A stretch of DNA of 64,000 nt, taken from contig NZ_CP182422.1 of the NCBI RefSeq assembly GCF_051903075.1, positions 1,488,001 through 1,552,000 on the forward strand, given 5' to 3'. Both the position numbers and the translations under genes were made by a program. This document shows, piece by piece, positions 25,224 to 33,566 of the stretch (positions within the stretch are counted from its first letter, which is position 1; each line of letters opens with the position of its first letter). This DNA comes from Embleya sp051903075 (GTDB lineage Bacteria > Actinomycetota > Actinomycetes > Streptomycetales > Streptomycetaceae). The notes beneath the pieces are model-generated. The model worked only from the letters and a program-made list of their open reading frames with translations, had not been told where the DNA came from and searched no databases.

Positions 25224-25278
25224 GCAATCGCACCGCAATCGCACCGCAGCCACACGGCAATCGCACCGAAGTCGCACT
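25224..25278 (+). repeat. Five tandem 11-bp units before the amidohydrolase gene
   Basis: Units at 25224-25234, 25235-25245 and 25257-25267 are identical (GCAATCGCACC). Units at 25246-25256 (GCAGCCACACG) and 25268-25278 (GAAGTCGCACT) are degenerate. The period of 11 bp is close to one helical turn. The array ends one base before the AAGGAG ribosome-binding site. Confidence 0.85.
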
Positions 25279-25290
25279 AAGGAGCAGGTC

Positions 25291-26505
25291 ATGACGCTCG
25301 AGATCCCGCGCATCATCTCCGTGGACGACCACGTGGTGGAGCCGCCGGACCTGTGGACCTCGCGGCTGCCCGCCAAGTACAAGGACCGCGGCCCGCGCGT
25401 GGTGCGCGACAAGGCGAAGTTCAACTTCATCGGCGGCGTCTTCTCGTACGAGCGCGGTGTCGAGGACGGCGAGTGGTGCGACTGGTGGCTGTACGACGAC
25501 CTGGTCTACCCGTTCCCCAAGCTCTCCGCCGCGGTCGGCTTCGACACGCTCGACGTGACGCCGGTCACCTTCGACGACATCCGGCCGGGCGCGTGGATCC
25601 AGTCCGAACGCCTCAAGGACATGGACGCCAACCACGTCGACGCCTCGCTGTGCTTCCCGAACATCCTGCCGCGCTTTTGCGGCCAGGCGTTCTACGAGCG
25701 TGAGGACAAGGAACTCGCGTTGCTGTGCGTGCAGGCGTACAACGACTGGATGATCGACGAGTGGTGCGCGGGCGACGGCAAGGGCCGCCTGCTGCCGATG
25801 ACGATCATCCCGCTGTGGGACGCGAACCTGGCCGCCGCCGAGGTGCGCCGCTGCGCCGCCAAGGGCTCCTTCGCGGTCGCCTTCTCGGAGAACCCGGTCC
25901 CGCTCGGCCTGCCGTCGGTGCACTCGAAGGACCGGTTCTGGGACCCGTTCTTCCGGGCCTGCGAGGAGACGGACACGATCGTGTGCATGCACATCGGCTC
26001 GTCCTCGAAGATGCCCTCCACCTCCCCCGACGCGCCGTTCATCGTCTCCTCGGTGCTGACGTTCCAAAACGCCATGGGCTCGATGGTCGACTACATCTTC
26101 TCCGGCGTCTTCGACCGCTTCCCGAAGCTGAAGATCGCCTACGCCGAGGGCCAGGTCGGCTGGATGCCCTACGTCATGGAGCGCGCGGACAAGCTGTGGG
26201 AGGAGCGCGACGACAACGCGTTCGGCTCCTCGCTCACCCAAAAGCCCAGCTCGTACATCAAGGACCGGATCTACGGTTGCATCTTCGACGACGAGATCGG
26301 CCTGCGTAACCGCGACGTGATCGGCATCGACCAGATCTGCTTCGAGGTCGACTACCCGCACGCGGACTCGACCTTCCCCAACACCCACAAGGTCGCCCTC
26401 GACATCGCCACCAAGGCGGGCCTCACCCAGGCCGAATGCGACAAACTCTTCCGCACCAACGCCATCAAGGCCTTCGGCCTCACCCGCTTCGGCATCACCA
26501 AGTAA
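25291..26505 (+). CDS. Amidohydrolase-family (ACMSD-like, PF04909 type) metal enzyme
   Basis: 404 residues, ATG 25291 with AAGGAG at 25279-25284. VDDHVVEPPDLW near the N-terminus is the DxHxxE variant of the first metal motif. DASLCFPNILPRFCG, VCMHIGSSSKMPSTSPDAP (metal His), AYAEGQVGWMPYVMERAD and the final FEVDYPHADSTFP (catalytic Asp) follow the amidohydrolase-2 order. Members are TIM-barrel hydrolases or decarboxylases of aromatic-ring-cleavage and related compounds. The divergent LysR regulator and elaborate upstream region suggest an inducible catabolic gene. Substrate unknown. Confidence 0.88.
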   Translation: MTLEIPRIISVDDHVVEPPDLWTSRLPAKYKDRGPRVVRDKAKFNFIGGVFSYERGVEDGEWCDWWLYDDLVYPFPKLSAAVGFDTLDVTPVTFDDIRPGAWIQSERLKDMDANHVDASLCFPNILPRFCGQAFYEREDKELALLCVQAYNDWMIDEWCAGDGKGRLLPMTIIPLWDANLAAAEVRRCAAKGSFAVAFSENPVPLGLPSVHSKDRFWDPFFRACEETDTIVCMHIGSSSKMPSTSPDAPFIVSSVLTFQNAMGSMVDYIFSGVFDRFPKLKIAYAEGQVGWMPYVMERADKLWEERDDNAFGSSLTQKPSSYIKDRIYGCIFDDEIGLRNRDVIGIDQICFEVDYPHADSTFPNTHKVALDIATKAGLTQAECDKLFRTNAIKAFGLTRFGITK

Positions 26506-26563
26506 CGACGAACAGTCCCGCGGTGACGTCGGCGGTCTCCTCGCGCTCGGGCCGCAGGCGTAG

Positions 26564-26601
26564 GAATGGCCCACGAACTCTGGGGAGTTCGTGGGCCATT
26601 C
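26564..26601. terminator. Bidirectional terminator, 17-bp stem
   Basis: GAATGGCCCACGAACTC (26564-26580), a 4-nt loop, GAGTTCGTGGGCCATTC (26585-26601), between convergent genes. The stem is perfect. Confidence 0.9.
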
Positions 26602-26615
26602 GGGGCGGAGGGGGA

Positions 26616-28322
26616 TTACGTGCGGTTACGTCCGCGTGCGCGGTAGAGGAACATCAGGGCCAGTCCGAGGCCGATGGCGCATGCGCTGCCGGCGAGGAGG
26701 ATGGCCACGTTGCCCGGCATGCCGCTGTGGGCGAGTTGGTCGGATCCGTGGGATCCACCGATCCCACCGCCGTGACCGCCGCCGTTGCCTCCGTTACCGC
26801 CGTCGCCGTGGCCGCCGTGGCCACCGCCGTGCGGTTTGGTGTGCGCGCCGGAGGGCACGGCCGAGTGGCTCGCGGACGGCGAGGCCGAGGACGAACCGGA
26901 CGGCGACGCCGAGGGTGAGACCGACGGGGACACCGAAGGCGAGGCCGAAGGCGACGCGGACGGCGAGGCCGACGGGCTCATCGAGGGCGATACGGAGGGG
27001 GACGCCGACGGGGATGCCGAGGGCGACGTCGACGGCGAGACCGACGGGGAAGCCGACGGAGAGGCCGAGGGCGACATCGACGGCGACGCGGACGGCGAGA
27101 CCGAGGGCGAGACCGACGGGGACGTGGACGGCGAAACCGAAGGCGACGCCGACGGCGACATGGACGGCGACATCGACGGCGAGACCGAAGGCGACGCGGA
27201 CGGGGACGTCGAAGGCGAGGCCGAAGGCGACGTGGACGGCGAGGTCGACGGTGACGGCGACGTACCGCCGCAGTCCGGCAGGTCACCGTTGAACGGGTAG
27301 CGGTGGAACTCCGATCCGGACGACGACTGGTGGATGAGCGATCCGGCCGTGAAGAACCGGCCGTTCATCCCCGGCACGGACACCGTCGTGGTGCTCGCCG
27401 GGTTGCCGATCAGCATGCTGCCCTGGAACTGGGCGCTGCCCCTGATGGTCACCGTCGTGGCTTCCGGGAAGTTCCACAGCAACCGCTCGCGCAGCCCGGT
27501 CGGGATCGCGGTGTTGCCGATGAAGCTGGCGATCGTCCGGTTCGCCCCGGTCAGGTTGACCAGGACCGTGGCGCCGCTCGGGATGCCGAGGAAGGTCATG
27601 CCCTGGTCCCCGCCGCTCGCGCTCACCATGTCGAAGTCCACGTTGAACACCTGGAGCGCGGACGTGCCGTCGCCGGTGAACAACGTCTCGAAGCCGACGT
27701 TGACCGCCGTACCGGTCGCCTGCCGGAGCCGGCCGTCCGGGAAGGCGTAACAACTCGACGAGTCGGTCAACTGCGGGCGCAGCGCGGTGTACGGCGCCGC
27801 GGCGGATCCGTCCTTGACCGGATCCGGCGTCACCGTGCCGCTGAGCGTGCCGGCGTAGCGGACGACGCCGCTGACCGCACCCTCCTCGGCGATCAGGGTC
27901 TGCCCCGCCGCCACGGTCAGGTTGCCGCCGACGGTGAGGAAGTCCGTGCCGTTGTCGGGGGGCACACGGGAGCCGACCCCGACGATGCCCACGTTGTAGA
28001 CGCTGGAGCCGGAGGTCTTGTTCATGTCGAAGTTGCCGAGGGTGACCAGCTTGCCCTCGGCTTCGGCGGCGGACCCGCTCACGGTCCAGTTGCCGCCCAC
28101 GAACATGTTGATGCCGTTGTCCCGGCCCTGGATCGGACCGTTGTTGGGCTCCAGGTCCACAGCCGGACAGCTGCCCGGGACGCAGGGGCCGAGACCCCCG
28201 GGCAGCGGCTTGGCGAAGCCCATCACGGCGAACACGCAGACGAGGATCACACCGCCGAGGGTGACGACTCCGGATAGCGCGAGGCCCGTCGCGCGGATCC
28301 GGGCGTTCGGTTTCCTGTGCAT
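26616..28322 (-). CDS. Choice-of-anchor-A type surface protein with Ser-Pro repeats and sortase-like tail
   Basis: 568 residues. The N-terminal signal/anchor is residues 12-36 (ALSGVVTLGGVILVCVFAVMG). The ectodomain (about 50-330) has NNGINMFVGGNWTVSG, VGGNLTVAAGQTL and MLIGNPASTTTVS, like the choice-of-anchor A domain of adhesin-like proteins. Residues about 350-485 are SPS/SPT repeats, followed by a Gly/His-rich stretch. LAHSG (530-534), a hydrophobic segment and RARGRNRT resemble a class-E sortase signal (LAxTG) with Ser in place of Thr. The ATG at 28322 has no clear SD; no better start is in frame. It is probably displayed on the cell wall; ligand unknown. Confidence 0.78.
   Translation of the reverse strand: MHRKPNARIRATGLALSGVVTLGGVILVCVFAVMGFAKPLPGGLGPCVPGSCPAVDLEPNNGPIQGRDNGINMFVGGNWTVSGSAAEAEGKLVTLGNFDMNKTSGSSVYNVGIVGVGSRVPPDNGTDFLTVGGNLTVAAGQTLIAEEGAVSGVVRYAGTLSGTVTPDPVKDGSAAAPYTALRPQLTDSSSCYAFPDGRLRQATGTAVNVGFETLFTGDGTSALQVFNVDFDMVSASGGDQGMTFLGIPSGATVLVNLTGANRTIASFIGNTAIPTGLRERLLWNFPEATTVTIRGSAQFQGSMLIGNPASTTTVSVPGMNGRFFTAGSLIHQSSSGSEFHRYPFNGDLPDCGGTSPSPSTSPSTSPSASPSTSPSASPSVSPSMSPSMSPSASPSVSPSTSPSVSPSVSPSASPSMSPSASPSASPSVSPSTSPSASPSASPSVSPSMSPSASPSASPSASPSVSPSVSPSASPSGSSSASPSASHSAVPSGAHTKPHGGGHGGHGDGGNGGNGGGHGGGIGGSHGSDQLAHSGMPGNVAILLAGSACAIGLGLALMFLYRARGRNRT
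26870..27265 (-). repeat. Ser-Pro coding repeat of the surface protein
   Basis: About 400 bp of short imperfect units (GACGGCGAG and variants on the plus strand) encode SPSxSPSx on the minus strand. Such arrays expand and contract easily and form an extended wall-spanning stalk. Confidence 0.85.
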
Positions 28323-28650
28323 TTCTGAAACATGGGATATAAAACGACAAATGCGGACAAGGCGCGCGGAAGGTTCCCCCGAATGCCTCTCCCGGGGATT
28401 CGCACACGCGACCGTCAACCGAGATGCGTACGGCCCGCATACATCGCAGGTATGGGATACGAAGGGCGCCGCCGAATCGGAAACCGCCCGCGCGGCGTGA
28501 TCGTTGCCGGGGCGGGGCGGGGCGGGAAGCCGTGCCGGTACGGTCGGGCCCGGGCGGGCACGCGTGAACCGGCGAGGTGTTCGCGGCCGTGCGCCGTCGG
28601 TCGTCCTCGGACGACGCACGAATCCTGGTGAGAGTGAGAGGGAGTCTTCT
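28323..28650. other. Intergenic region between divergent membrane/surface genes
   Basis: 328 bp without a supportable gene. An AT-rich patch, ATATAAAA near 28337-28344, is the best -10 candidate for the surface protein gene on the minus strand. On the plus side, GAGGGAG just before 28651 is the SD of the transporter gene. Confidence 0.6.
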
Positions 28651-29601
28651 GTGATCGTCGGACTGGGTACCGCTGTCGCGGCCTCCGCGTGTTACGGAGT
28701 GGGGTCGGTGCTGCAAGCGGTCGGGTCGCGGCGATCCGCGCGCGAGGAGGCGGCCAAGCAGGCCGCGCGGGGCGGCGGTACCGCACAGGTGACCGGGTAC
28801 GGCGGCCCGAGCCTGTCCTCGACCGCCAAGGCCGCGGTCACGTGGGAGTTCATCGTCGGCACCCTGCTCGACTTCGTCGGCTTCGCGCTCGGCGCGCTGG
28901 CGGCGCGGCTGCTGCCGCTGTTCCTGTCCCAGACGATCATCAGCGCGAACCTGGTGATCACCGCCGTACTGGGCATCAAGCTGCTCGGCATCAAGCTGCA
29001 TCGCGCCGACTGGACCTCGATCGGGGTGGTCTGCGGCGCGCTGGTCCTGCTCGGCATCGCGGCCGGGCCCGAGGGTGATGGGCACAGTCCGCGCGCCACG
29101 CACTGGTGGGTGCTGATCGTCACCTTCGTGGTGATCGTCGGCGGGACCGTACTGGTGCGCTTCCTCGGCTCCAACGGCGCGATCGTCGCGGGCCTGCTCT
29201 CCGGCCTCGGCTTCGGCGGCCTGGGCATCGGCGTACGCATCCTGGACGGCGTCGACCCGTTCGACCTCGGCAAGCTGGCCGCCGACCCGGCCCTGTACGC
29301 GGTCCTGATCGGCGGCATCGGCGGGATGTACCTGCACACGATCGCGCTGCAGATCGGCTCGGTGAACGGCGCCACGGCGGCCCTGGTGGTCGGCGAGACG
29401 GTGGTCCCCGGCGCGGTCGGCGTGTTGTGGCTCGGCGACACCTCCCGCGCCGGCCTCGCCTGGCTGGCGGTCCTGGGCTTCGTCCTCGCCGTGTCCGGCG
29501 CCGTGGCCGTCGCCTACTTCGGCAAGCACGACGCGCAGGACGAGCAGGAACCTTCCGCCACACCGGACAAGAGCCCCGAAGGCACCCCATCCCGCACCTG
29601 A
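28651..29601 (+). CDS. DMT-superfamily (EamA/NIPA-like) integral membrane protein
   Basis: 316 residues from GTG 28651 with GAGGGAG upstream. About nine hydrophobic helices are seen, in two halves separated by a short polar loop (GPEGDGHSPRATH). The first helix (GLGTAVAASACYGVGSVLQAV) and the ASN-LVI-type helix (LSQTIISANLVITAVLGIKLL) resemble DMT and NIPA-like transporters. A charged tail follows (KHDAQDEQEP). Substrate unknown; the 40-residue soluble insert after helix 1 (SRRSAREEAAKQAARGGG) is atypical for EamA exporters. Confidence 0.75.
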   Translation: MIVGLGTAVAASACYGVGSVLQAVGSRRSAREEAAKQAARGGGTAQVTGYGGPSLSSTAKAAVTWEFIVGTLLDFVGFALGALAARLLPLFLSQTIISANLVITAVLGIKLLGIKLHRADWTSIGVVCGALVLLGIAAGPEGDGHSPRATHWWVLIVTFVVIVGGTVLVRFLGSNGAIVAGLLSGLGFGGLGIGVRILDGVDPFDLGKLAADPALYAVLIGGIGGMYLHTIALQIGSVNGATAALVVGETVVPGAVGVLWLGDTSRAGLAWLAVLGFVLAVSGAVAVAYFGKHDAQDEQEPSATPDKSPEGTPSRT

Positions 29602-29653
29602 CCGCACCCGCGGGGCCCCACGGAGCACACACGATTCCCCCGCTCGGCGCGGG

Positions 29654-30565
29654 TCAGCCGGGGGCGCCCCGCTCTGCGAGTTCCGCGCCCACCGTGCGCA
29701 GGGTGTCGAGGAGGGGGGTCGGGCCCTGGCCCCGGCGGACGGCGGCCATCAGGTGCCGGCGGGGGGCCGGGGCGGTGATGGGGCGCAGGACCACGCCCCG
29801 GGGGAGTTCGGGCTGGGCCAGGCGCGGGATGATCGTCACGCCCAGGCCGGCGGCCACCAGGGCGAGCTGCGCGCCGAAGTCGGTCGAGGTGTGCACCAGG
29901 CGCGGCTGGAAGCCCGCCTGGTGGCAGGCGGTCAGAAGCACGTCGTGGCAGGCCGTCCCGGGCGCGGTGATGATCCAGTCGGCGTCCACGAGATCGGCGG
30001 CCAGGGCCACCTCGGCGCGCCCCGCCAGTGGGTGATCGGCCGGCAGCGCGATCTCGAACGGCTCGTCGAGCAGCGGGTGCAGCTCGATTCGCGGGTGGTC
30101 CGGCGCGGGCAGGTCCGGATGCGTCATCACCACCGCGAGGTCCAGCTCGCGCGCCGGCAGCAGCGGCAACGCCAGCTCGGTCTCGTACTGGACCACCTCG
30201 AACCGCCACCCCGGGTGGGTCCGCTTGAGCCGGGCCAGCGCGGGCGCGATCAGGCCCGCGATGCCGGACGGGAAGCCGGAGATCCGGGCCCGCCCGATGC
30301 GGCCGTCGCGCTGCGCCGCGAGGTCGGCGCGGGCCTGTTCCAGCCGGGTCGCGATGGCGTCGGCGTGGCCGAGCAGCACATGCGCGGCCGGGGTGAGCCG
30401 GACGCCGCGCCCGTGCTTCTCCAGGAGTACGGCGTCGGCCTCCCTTGCGAGCACCGCCAGTTGTTGCGACACCGCGGACGGGGTCAGGTGCAGCGACTGG
30501 GCGGCGGCGACCACGGTGCCGTGCTGGTCGAGCGCGCGCAGGATGTTCAGCCGCTTGATCTCCAT
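29654..30565 (-). CDS. LysR-family transcriptional regulator
   Basis: 303 residues. The HTH is LNILRALDQHGTVVAAAQSLHLTPSAVSQQLAVL, typical of LysR regulators with an AVSQQ recognition helix. The effector domain (RARISGFPSGIAGLIAPAL, LGVTIIPRLAQPEL) is complete. It is divergent from an EamA exporter gene, a common regulator-exporter pairing. GTAG (30566-30569) and CTAC (30575-30578) flanking CAAAA just upstream may be part of its operator. Confidence 0.92.
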   Translation of the reverse strand: MEIKRLNILRALDQHGTVVAAAQSLHLTPSAVSQQLAVLAREADAVLLEKHGRGVRLTPAAHVLLGHADAIATRLEQARADLAAQRDGRIGRARISGFPSGIAGLIAPALARLKRTHPGWRFEVVQYETELALPLLPARELDLAVVMTHPDLPAPDHPRIELHPLLDEPFEIALPADHPLAGRAEVALAADLVDADWIITAPGTACHDVLLTACHQAGFQPRLVHTSTDFGAQLALVAAGLGVTIIPRLAQPELPRGVVLRPITAPAPRRHLMAAVRRGQGPTPLLDTLRTVGAELAERGAPG

Positions 30566-30639
30566 GTAGCAAAACTACCGATTGAGATCCGGAAAATGTA
30601 GCTGGACTCCATGGATGGCCCGAGCACACACTTCTCGGC

Positions 30640-31554
30640 ATGACCCGTACCGATTCCCTGTGGGCCGTGCTCGTCACGGTGATCTGGGGGGTGAACTTCG
30701 TCGCGATCGACGCGAGCCTCGACGACTTCCCCCCGTTCCTGCTGGCCGCGCTGCGCTTCGCGCTCGTCGCGTTTCCCGCGGTGTTGTTCGTCAAGCGGCC
30801 GCGGACGAGTTGGAAGCTGATCATCGGGGTCGGACTCACGGTCAACATGGGGCAGTTCGCGTTCCTGTTCAGCGCGATGCACGCGGGCATGCCGGCCGGG
30901 TTGTCCTCGGTGGTGATCCAGTGCCAGGCGATGTTCACCGTGTTGTGCGCGGTGGCGATGTTGCGCGAGATCCCCGGGCGTACCCGGGTGCTCGCGCTGG
31001 GCGTGGCCGCGGTCGGGATGGGCGTGATCGCGTTCGGTCGTGGCCAGGGCGCTTCGTTGTGGCCGTTCCTGCTGGTGGTCGGCGCCGCCGCGTCGTGGGG
31101 CTTCGGCAACGTACTGACCCGCAAGGCCGGCATCCCCGGCGGCCTCGGTCTGGTCGTGTGGTCGGCGCTGGCCGCCCCGCTGCCGCTGCTCGCGCTGTCC
31201 CTGACCGTCGAGGGCCCGAGCCGGGACGTGGACGCGCTGACCTCCGCCTCCTGGACCGGCGTCGGCGGACTGGCGTTCACCGTCGTGCTGTCGTCCTGGC
31301 TCGGCTACGGCCTGTGGTTCGCCCTCCTCGGCCGCCGCTCGGCCTCGGCGGTCGCCCCGTACGGCCTGCTCGTGCCGATCGTCGGCATCCTCGCCGCCTG
31401 GGCCGTCCTCGGCGAACGCCCGACCTGGATCGAGGCCGTGGGCGCCGCGATCGTCCTGACCGGCATAGCCCTGGCAAGCCTCCCCCGCAAAACCGAAACC
31501 CCACCCGGGCTTCCCACGGTCCACCCCGCCTCGATCCCGGCCGCCCGGCCCTGA
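30640..31554 (+). CDS. EamA-family (DMT) exporter
   Basis: 304 residues with ten hydrophobic helices in two EamA repeats. The first begins LWAVLVTVIWGVNFVAI with PPFLLAALRFALVAFPAVLF; the second begins PFLLVVGAAASWGFGNVL and ends LLVPIVGILAAWAVLGERPTW. The family exports amino acids, purines and other metabolites. It is divergent from and probably controlled by the LysR gene at 29654. The ATG lacks an SD. Substrate unknown. Confidence 0.9.
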   Translation: MTRTDSLWAVLVTVIWGVNFVAIDASLDDFPPFLLAALRFALVAFPAVLFVKRPRTSWKLIIGVGLTVNMGQFAFLFSAMHAGMPAGLSSVVIQCQAMFTVLCAVAMLREIPGRTRVLALGVAAVGMGVIAFGRGQGASLWPFLLVVGAAASWGFGNVLTRKAGIPGGLGLVVWSALAAPLPLLALSLTVEGPSRDVDALTSASWTGVGGLAFTVVLSSWLGYGLWFALLGRRSASAVAPYGLLVPIVGILAAWAVLGERPTWIEAVGAAIVLTGIALASLPRKTETPPGLPTVHPASIPAARP

Positions 31555-31685
31555 CCCACCCGGCCTCGAAGCAGCCGATCCCGGCCGGGCGTGCTCGGTC
31601 CGCCTTCCGCTCGTACGCCGACCCGCTCGGCACAGGGGCCCACGAGGCACGACGTCGTCCGGCAGAAGAAGCCGAACCCGCCCAC

Positions 31686-31730
31686 ATTGATACCAGGCCG
31701 GATATACTCGAGACTCAGGCTGATATCAAT
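31686..31730 (+). promoter_or_regulatory. vapBC promoter/operator
   Basis: TATACT at 31703-31708 is a strong -10. ATTGATA (31686-31692) and TATCAAT (31724-31730) form an inverted repeat around it, and the right arm abuts the GGAGGTG SD. This fits autorepression by a VapBC complex. No convincing -35 was found. Confidence 0.55.
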
Positions 31731-31743
31731 GGAGGTGCATTTG

Positions 31744-31959
31744 ATGGCCCGGACCGTGATCGACCTCGACGACGACCTGCTCGCCGCCGTGGCCCAGGCA
31801 TTGGGAACCGGCACCAAGAAGGAGACGGTCAACACCGCACTCCGCGAAGTCCTGGACAACCGGCGGCGGGCATTGGCACTCACCCGACTGCGGGCGGCAG
31901 CCGAGGACGGCGCCTTCGATTTGGAGATCTTCGAGGACAAGCGGAACTACCGCCGGTGA
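31744..31959 (+). CDS. vapB: VapB-type antitoxin
   Basis: 71 residues, ATG 31744 with GGAGGTG at 31731-31737. MARTVIDLDDDLLAAVAQALG is a short ribbon-helix-helix-like DNA-binding start, followed by KKETVNTALREVL and an acidic C-terminus (AAEDGAFDLEIFEDK) that should wrap the toxin active site. Its stop overlaps the vapC start (GTGA). Antitoxins of this type neutralise VapC and repress their own promoter. Confidence 0.9.
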   Translation: MARTVIDLDDDLLAAVAQALGTGTKKETVNTALREVLDNRRRALALTRLRAAAEDGAFDLEIFEDKRNYRR

Positions 31960-32378
31960 GTGCAGCGCAGTTCCTGATCGACACAAGCGCACTCGGCCGC
32001 TTCATGCGCGGAGAAGGCGAACAATACGGTTGGGATCAGGCCGCCGCGGCCGGGCTCATCGCAACCTGTCCCATCACCGAGCTCGAATTCTTCTACAGTG
32101 CCCGCTCGGCCGCGGACCGCGCCCGAAGCATCGGGGATGTGCGGCTGTTGTTCAGTTGGGTCCCAGTGGACGATCGTGCCTACGACCGCGCCTGGCAGGT
32201 TCAGGACGAGCTCACCGATCGGGGGCAGCATCGCAGCGCCGGACCGGTTGACCTGGTTGTCGCCGCCACGGCGGAGCTCCAAGGCTTGACGCTGCTGCAT
32301 CGCGATCGGGACTTCGAGTGCATCGCGGCCGTTACCGGGCAGGCACTCCAGTGGTACGGCCCACCGACCGGCAAGTAG
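31956..32378 (+). CDS. vapC: VapC-type PIN-domain ribonuclease toxin
   Basis: 140 residues from GTG 31956, coupled to vapB. The PIN acidic residues are all present: Asp9 (FLIDTSAL), Glu42 (ITELEFFYSAR), Asp99 (GPVDLVVAATA) and Asp117/Asp119 (LLHRDRDFE). VapC toxins cleave specific RNAs, often tRNA or rRNA, when freed from VapB. Intact motifs suggest an active module. A strong hairpin follows at 32429-32461. Confidence 0.92.
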   Translation: MSAAQFLIDTSALGRFMRGEGEQYGWDQAAAAGLIATCPITELEFFYSARSAADRARSIGDVRLLFSWVPVDDRAYDRAWQVQDELTDRGQHRSAGPVDLVVAATAELQGLTLLHRDRDFECIAAVTGQALQWYGPPTGK

Positions 32379-32428
32379 CCCCGTCAGTGCGGATATTCGG
32401 TCATTCGGTTGTCCGGCGAAACGCCGAA

Positions 32429-32461
32429 CGACCCCGCGACCGGGTTTCCGGTGCGGGGTCG
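32429..32461. terminator. Bidirectional terminator between vapC and etfA
   Basis: CGACCCCGC (32429-32437) pairs with GCGGGGTCG (32453-32461), and ACCGG with CCGGT inside, leaving a GTTT loop and one bulged G. Confidence 0.85.
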
Positions 32462-32490
32462 TCGCGCGTGCGGCGGGGCGCCGGGGGCGG

Positions 32491-33450
32491 CTACTTGCGC
32501 TTGTTGATTTCCGCTTCGAGTTGCGGCATCACCTTGAACAGGTCGCCGACCACGCCGTAGTCGACCAGGTCGAAGATCGGGGCGTCCTCGTCCTTGTTGA
32601 TCGCGACGATGGTCTTGGAGGTCTGCATGCCCGCGCGGTGCTGGATCGCGCCGGAGATGCCGACCGCGATGTAGAGCTGCGGCGAGACCTGGGTACCGGT
32701 CTGGCCGACCTGGTGGCTGTGCGGATACCAGCCGGCGTCGACCGCCGCGCGGGAGGCGCCCACGGCCGCGCCGAGCGCGTCCGCGACCGACTCGATCACG
32801 TGGAAGTTCTCCGCGCCGTTCACGCCGCGACCACCCGAGACGACGATGTCGGCCTCGGTCAGCTCGGGGCGGTCGGACTTCTCGCGCGGGGCGCGCGAGA
32901 CGATCTTGGTGCCGGTCGCCGCGGTGGTGAAGTCCACCGTCACGGCCTCCACCGTCGGGGTGGCCGGGGCCTCCTCGGGGGTGGCCGCGTTCGGCTTGAC
33001 CGTGATGATCGGGGTGCCCTTGGTGACGTGTGCCTTGACCTGGTAGGTCGCGGCGAACACCGACTGCTCGGTGACCGGGCCGTCGGGGCCCGCCTCGACA
33101 TCGACGGCGTCGGTGATCAGGCCCGACTCCAGCCGCACCGCTACGCGCGCCGCGATCTCGCGGCCGTCGTTCGACGACGCGACCAGGATCGCGCCCGGCT
33201 CACCGCCCCCGGCGATCTGCGCGAGCGCGTCGACGGCCGGCGCGACGAGGTAGTCGTCCACCTCGGGGGCGTCCACGACGTACACCTTCTGCGCGCCGTA
33301 CCTGCCCAGCGTCTCGGTGGCGCCCTCGGCGCCCTTGCCCAGGAAGACCGCGGCCGGCTCGCCGAGGCGGCGGGCCAGGGTCAGCAGTTCCAGGGTCGGC
33401 TTGCGGACCGCGCCGTCGGCGTGGTCGACGAGAACGAGGATCTCGGCCAT
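32491..33450 (-). CDS. etfA: Electron transfer flavoprotein, alpha subunit
   Basis: 319 residues, ATG 33450 with GGAG upstream. The N-terminal half is the alpha/beta ETF domain (ILVLVDHADGAVRKPTLELL). The C-terminal FAD domain has SGGRGVNG, VGASRAAVDAGWYPHSHQVGQTG, ISGAIQHRAGM and AINKDEDAPIFDLVDYGVVGD, all diagnostic. ETF carries electrons from acyl-CoA dehydrogenases to the respiratory chain via ETF:quinone oxidoreductase. The acyl-CoA dehydrogenase encoded at 56550 would be a client. It is downstream of etfB with a 116-bp gap. Confidence 0.97.
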   Translation of the reverse strand: MAEILVLVDHADGAVRKPTLELLTLARRLGEPAAVFLGKGAEGATETLGRYGAQKVYVVDAPEVDDYLVAPAVDALAQIAGGGEPGAILVASSNDGREIAARVAVRLESGLITDAVDVEAGPDGPVTEQSVFAATYQVKAHVTKGTPIITVKPNAATPEEAPATPTVEAVTVDFTTAATGTKIVSRAPREKSDRPELTEADIVVSGGRGVNGAENFHVIESVADALGAAVGASRAAVDAGWYPHSHQVGQTGTQVSPQLYIAVGISGAIQHRAGMQTSKTIVAINKDEDAPIFDLVDYGVVGDLFKVMPQLEAEINKRK

Positions 33451-33566
33451 GGTTGTTCTCTCCTACTCCGGTACAGCCCGGATCTCTCCGGCCGGGTTGC
33501 GATGCTCGGTCGCCCCGGGGGGCGGCCGGTCAAAGGTGTCGAAACAGTCCGGTTCTGCCGACCGAC

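Noticed and set aside
26785..27300. Acidic Asp/Glu/Gly repeat protein opposite the surface-protein repeat
   Set aside because: It is simply the antisense of the Ser-Pro repeat. No SD, and the minus-strand protein has clear domains.
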